NCBI GenBank assembly: GCA_050944015.1
Contig: JBMNQG010000044.1
Coordinates: 1 to 16,505 of the forward strand
DNA: 16,505 bases
Direction: 5' to 3'
Source of the DNA: DUOX01 sp050944015
GTDB lineage: Bacteria; Bacillota; Clostridia; Oscillospirales; Oscillospiraceae
The notes under the pieces are model-generated. The model did not search any database, had not been told where the DNA came from, and saw only the letters and a list, made by a program, of their open reading frames with translations. Position numbers and translations under genes: made by a program. Positions 14,237-16,505 of the stretch are shown piece by piece (the first letter of the stretch is position 1; every line of letters starts with the position of its first letter).

Positions 14237-15233
14237 AGGTCTCACGCAGCCTTTCCCGGATTAGCTCCGATTTTATGCCCGCGAGCTTTCCCGTAAGGAT
14301 CATTCTGGCACAGGTAATTTCATTTTCAACGGCCGCCAGATATGCCACAACCGGCTCGCTGCCGAAACTTTTGGATTTCGCAAGTTTAATAAATCTCATT
14401 ACGGTGTTGTCACAGCAAAGCTCAAACTCCGTAAGAGAGCCGCCTTTGGCAGCTTCTTCCCCTATAGATGCCGCCTCCGCCAAAAGGGTGGACGAAAACA
14501 GCCTGCTTATGCTTTCTCCCGCCGCGACTGCGGCAGCCAGGCTTTCCGGTTTCACATTCCCGCCTGGTATTAGGGCGGTCGTCAAGAAGCTCGCTCCCCG
14601 GCCCATGCGCAGGGTGCGCACCATAGCCCGGAGATTTGCAATGTCTATCTGCAGCTTGACGTAGTCCTTCAAAAAACCGCCGGAGAGCCCTTCAGCAAGA
14701 GACAGCTGCTCCGCAAAATACGCCCTGTCTAGGAAAAAATCCGCCAGCTGGGGATTCCCGGTGCGGGCCAATATCCCCGCTGCCTCCTTGATGGCTTCCG
14801 CCAGAGCAAAAGGCAGGTCCCGGTAATCGCTGTTGTTGAAGGCCTCTTTCATCTTTTCCGGGCTGATCCTGCCGGACCTGGAAAGGATGCGGTCAACGTC
14901 CGCCTTGGACTTTTCCGCCTTTATCAGAGTTTTGGCGTTATGATAATCGTACTTTAGCCGAAAAGCTTCTATGAGCTGCCGTTCCGGTGCTATTCGGCCA
15001 AGCTCGTCCAGCAGCTCTGACCGGCGGGCGCTGAGGGCGGCTTCAAGCTCCTCGGCCCCCATATCCGACATGTCTGGGTAGCCGCAGTCTGCCAGAATCC
15101 TGGCCGCTTCGCTGAAGGACTCCGCCTCCAGCATCCGCTCAATTCTCTCCCTGTTTAGCATGCGGGGCTCCCTGGCCCTTAACGCAGCGGTCAGAAACAG
15201 GTAATCATTCTCCGTTACTTTTGCATTTGACAA
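14229..15233 (-). CDS. ntpC: V-type ATPase subunit C (d-like, rotor-stalk connector)
   Basis: This 334-residue, largely helical protein forms the socket between the D/F shaft and the proteolipid ring. Family signatures include YLFLTAALRAREPRML near the N-terminus, LKYDYHNAKTLIKAE at about 109-123, DYVKLQIDIANLRAMVRTLR at about 189-208, and the C-terminal VVAYLAAVENEITCARMILTGK. Length is normal. The start is TTG at 15233, with AAGGGGG seven bases upstream, and no better ATG is available before the conserved N-terminus. It follows ntpE by 24 bases and overlaps subunit F. Confidence 0.93.
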   Translation of the reverse strand: MSNAKVTENDYLFLTAALRAREPRMLNRERIERMLEAESFSEAARILADCGYPDMSDMGAEELEAALSARRSELLDELGRIAPERQLIEAFRLKYDYHNAKTLIKAEKSKADVDRILSRSGRISPEKMKEAFNNSDYRDLPFALAEAIKEAAGILARTGNPQLADFFLDRAYFAEQLSLAEGLSGGFLKDYVKLQIDIANLRAMVRTLRMGRGASFLTTALIPGGNVKPESLAAAVAAGESISRLFSSTLLAEAASIGEEAAKGGSLTEFELCCDNTVMRFIKLAKSKSFGSEPVVAYLAAVENEITCARMILTGKLAGIKSELIRERLRETYA

Positions 15234-15257
15234 GTCTTTTCCCCCTTGTCAGCCATA

Positions 15258-15860
15258 TCAGGAATCGAACAGCACGTTAGCCACGGGGGCGGACAGCTCA
15301 TTGCGGTACGTCTCAATAAGGGCTTCTATACTGCAATTGGTCTCTATGCCCCCCTGCTTTAGTATTACACCCCCTGCCATAGGGCGGGTTTCGTAGCTTA
15401 ACGTGAGCTTGCCTGCAATGCCCCTCTTGTTCAGCAAATCGTTGGCAAGCCTCACAACTTTCCTGCCGCAGCTCTCTCTGTCCTTGGAGTTTAAAATTAT
15501 CTCCTCCGTGCCCGTTACGGCGGCCCTGGCGGCCTGATGGGCCAGGAACCCGGCATATTCTTCCACCGGGCGGCTGAGAATGAGCTCCACCGCCCTTACG
15601 AACGCCCTGGCCACCATTTCCTGCTTCATGGAGAGTATGCGCTTTTTGGCCTCCATTTCGGCGGTGCTGGCCAGGAGCTTGACCCTGGCCTCGCAGTCCT
15701 TCACGCCGGCGCGGATGAGCTTCCAGTATTCCTCCTGGGCCAGCTTTTCATATTCCGTGCGGATTTCTTCGCACCTTTCATCGGCCTCGGACAATATGGC
15801 CTCAGCCTCCTTGCGGGCATCGGATTCTATCCGGGCGGTTATTTTATCAATTCCAGTCAT
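15258..15860 (-). CDS. ntpE: V-type ATPase subunit E (peripheral stalk)
   Basis: This 200-residue stator subunit holds the A3B3 head against rotation. Residues 1-80 are a charged coiled coil beginning DKITARIESDARKEAEAILSEADERCEEI, and the C-terminal half is a globular domain with GGVILKQGGIETNCSIEALIE (about 167-187), matching the GG(V/I)xxxxGxIxxNxT-like family pattern. The ATG at 15860 has AAGGA about 10 bases upstream. It lies between K and C as in other bacterial V-ATPase operons. Confidence 0.93.
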   Translation of the reverse strand: MTGIDKITARIESDARKEAEAILSEADERCEEIRTEYEKLAQEEYWKLIRAGVKDCEARVKLLASTAEMEAKKRILSMKQEMVARAFVRAVELILSRPVEEYAGFLAHQAARAAVTGTEEIILNSKDRESCGRKVVRLANDLLNKRGIAGKLTLSYETRPMAGGVILKQGGIETNCSIEALIETYRNELSAPVANVLFDS

Positions 15861-15877
15861 GCGTTGTCAGTCCTTAT

Positions 15878-16366
15878 TTATATATTGAGAAGCATGAGGA
15901 TGGAAATCAGCAGGGAGAGTATCGCGTAGAACTCGACTATAATGCACAGGGTCATGCCCTTTGCCCAGTCGTTAGGCTGCTTTGACACTATATTGATGCT
16001 GGCCGCCGCCACTCTTCCCTGGGCAATTGCGGAAATCAATCCGCCCAGGGCCATGGGCAGGCAGGCAAACAGGTAACGGAAGCCTTGCGTCGCCGTAATC
16101 TGGGTCAAATCCGCACCGGCAAAAACGCCCATCTGCAGCATGCAAATGAAGCCAGTGACAAAGCCGTAAAGGCCCTGGGTACCGGGTATAACCTGAAGGA
16201 TAAGACATTTGGAGAATTGAGTGGGGTCCTCGGAAAGAAGACCTGCGCCGGCCTCGCCTGCTATTCCAGTACCTTTTGCACTTCCGATGCAGCTGAGAAC
16301 TGCTGCCAAACCTGCGCCCAAAAATGCCAAAGCGGCGCCGCCAATCAGTTCAAAGAAACCAGACAT
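15878..16366 (-). CDS. ntpK: V-type ATPase subunit K (proteolipid, Na+-type ligand set)
   Basis: This 162-residue, four-helix membrane protein forms the rotating ion-binding ring. Helices run about 8-27, 52-80, 95-125 and 137-160. GIGSAKGTGIAGEAGAGLL-like sequence follows helix 1 (27-44). The second hairpin has the essential carboxylate Glu145 (IIVEFYAIL), while the first has IPGTQGLYG (60-68), with Gln in place of a carboxylate. Ile60, Thr63, Gln64, Gln116 and Glu145 align with the Na+-coordinating Leu61, Thr64, Gln65, Gln110 and Glu139 of Enterococcus hirae NtpK, so Na+ transport is predicted. I chose ATG 16366, which has AAGGAGG 9 bases upstream inside the tail of ntpI. The more upstream in-frame start at 16396 would add a polar decapeptide unlike the family. 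Confidence 0.95.
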   Translation of the reverse strand: MSGFFELIGGAALAFLGAGLAAVLSCIGSAKGTGIAGEAGAGLLSEDPTQFSKCLILQVIPGTQGLYGFVTGFICMLQMGVFAGADLTQITATQGFRYLFACLPMALGGLISAIAQGRVAAASINIVSKQPNDWAKGMTLCIIVEFYAILSLLISILMLLNI

Positions 16367-16367
16367 A

Positions 16368-16505
16368 TTAGTTTTCCTCCTTGATGATATCAACATATTT
16401 CGTGTTTATTTGAAGCGGGGCAAAAGCCCTGTCTCCGTCCATATAAAACTTGCCGAAGTATTCCAGGTATTGAAGCCGTGAAGCGTGTACGTAAGTACCC
16501 ACAAT
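16368..16505 (-). CDS. ntpI: V-type ATPase subunit I, C-terminal 45 residues (5' part outside window)
   Basis: The open frame enters from the window edge and ends at TAA 16370-16368. The visible sequence, IVGTYVHASRLQYLEYFGKFYMDGDRAFAPL, matches the conserved C-terminal end of the a/I subunit, the membrane stator that holds the ion half-channels beside the proteolipid ring. The usual pattern is VHxxRLQYxEFFxKFYxGxGxxFxPL. The channel arginine would be upstream of the window. The ntpK start codon follows one base after the stop codon. Confidence 0.93.
   Translation of the reverse strand: MVGTYVHASRLQYLEYFGKFYMDGDRAFAPLQINTKYVDIIKEEN

Overview
All recognisable genes in this window lie on the minus strand. 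The layout suggests a chromosomal segment of a moderately GC-rich Clostridia-type member of the Bacillota. The evidence is the order gdpP-rplI-dnaB-tilS-hpt-ftsH, which resembles Bacillus/Clostridium neighbourhoods, together with a prokaryotic V-type ATPase of the Enterococcus NtpIKEC(F)ABD kind, frequent GTG and TTG starts, and AGGAGG-like ribosome binding sites. The species cannot be named from this sequence. There are no rRNA, tRNA, CRISPR or mobile elements that I can support, and no gene-free stretch longer than about 160 bases.

Read in the direction of transcription (high to low coordinates), there are three blocks. (1) 16505 to 8903: the V-type ATPase operon, containing the tail of subunit I, then K, E, C, F, A, B and D in tight succession with 4-8 base overlaps or gaps under 50 bases. 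The proteolipid carries a Na+-type ligand set. After subunit D comes a 75-base gap holding a perfect 33-base palindrome that buries the ribosome binding site of a sugar-1-phosphate nucleotidyltransferase gene. That protein ends in what looks like an isolated domain IV of a phosphomannomutase. A hairpin follows its stop codon. (2) 8851 to 6235: a polar amino-acid ABC uptake operon (binding lipoprotein, permease, ATPase), with a strong sigma-A promoter overlapped by a palindrome at the front, a GC-rich hairpin between the binding protein and the permease, and a strong terminator at the end. (3) 6231 to 1 and beyond: a sigma-A promoter 30-55 bases upstream of gdpP, followed by rplI, dnaB, tilS, hpt and the 5' part of ftsH. 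This block covers c-di-AMP turnover, ribosome assembly, replication, tRNA-Ile modification, purine salvage and membrane proteolysis.

The most striking observation is the amino-acid binding lipoprotein. Its domain order is circularly permuted: the segment that normally ends a family-3 solute-binding protein sits directly after the lipoprotein linker, ahead of the normal N-terminal lobe, and the protein stops where that segment would ordinarily begin. The second is the nucleotidyltransferase with a phosphomannomutase domain IV remnant, read from a ribosome binding site locked inside a perfect inverted repeat. The remaining genes look intact and ordinary for their families.
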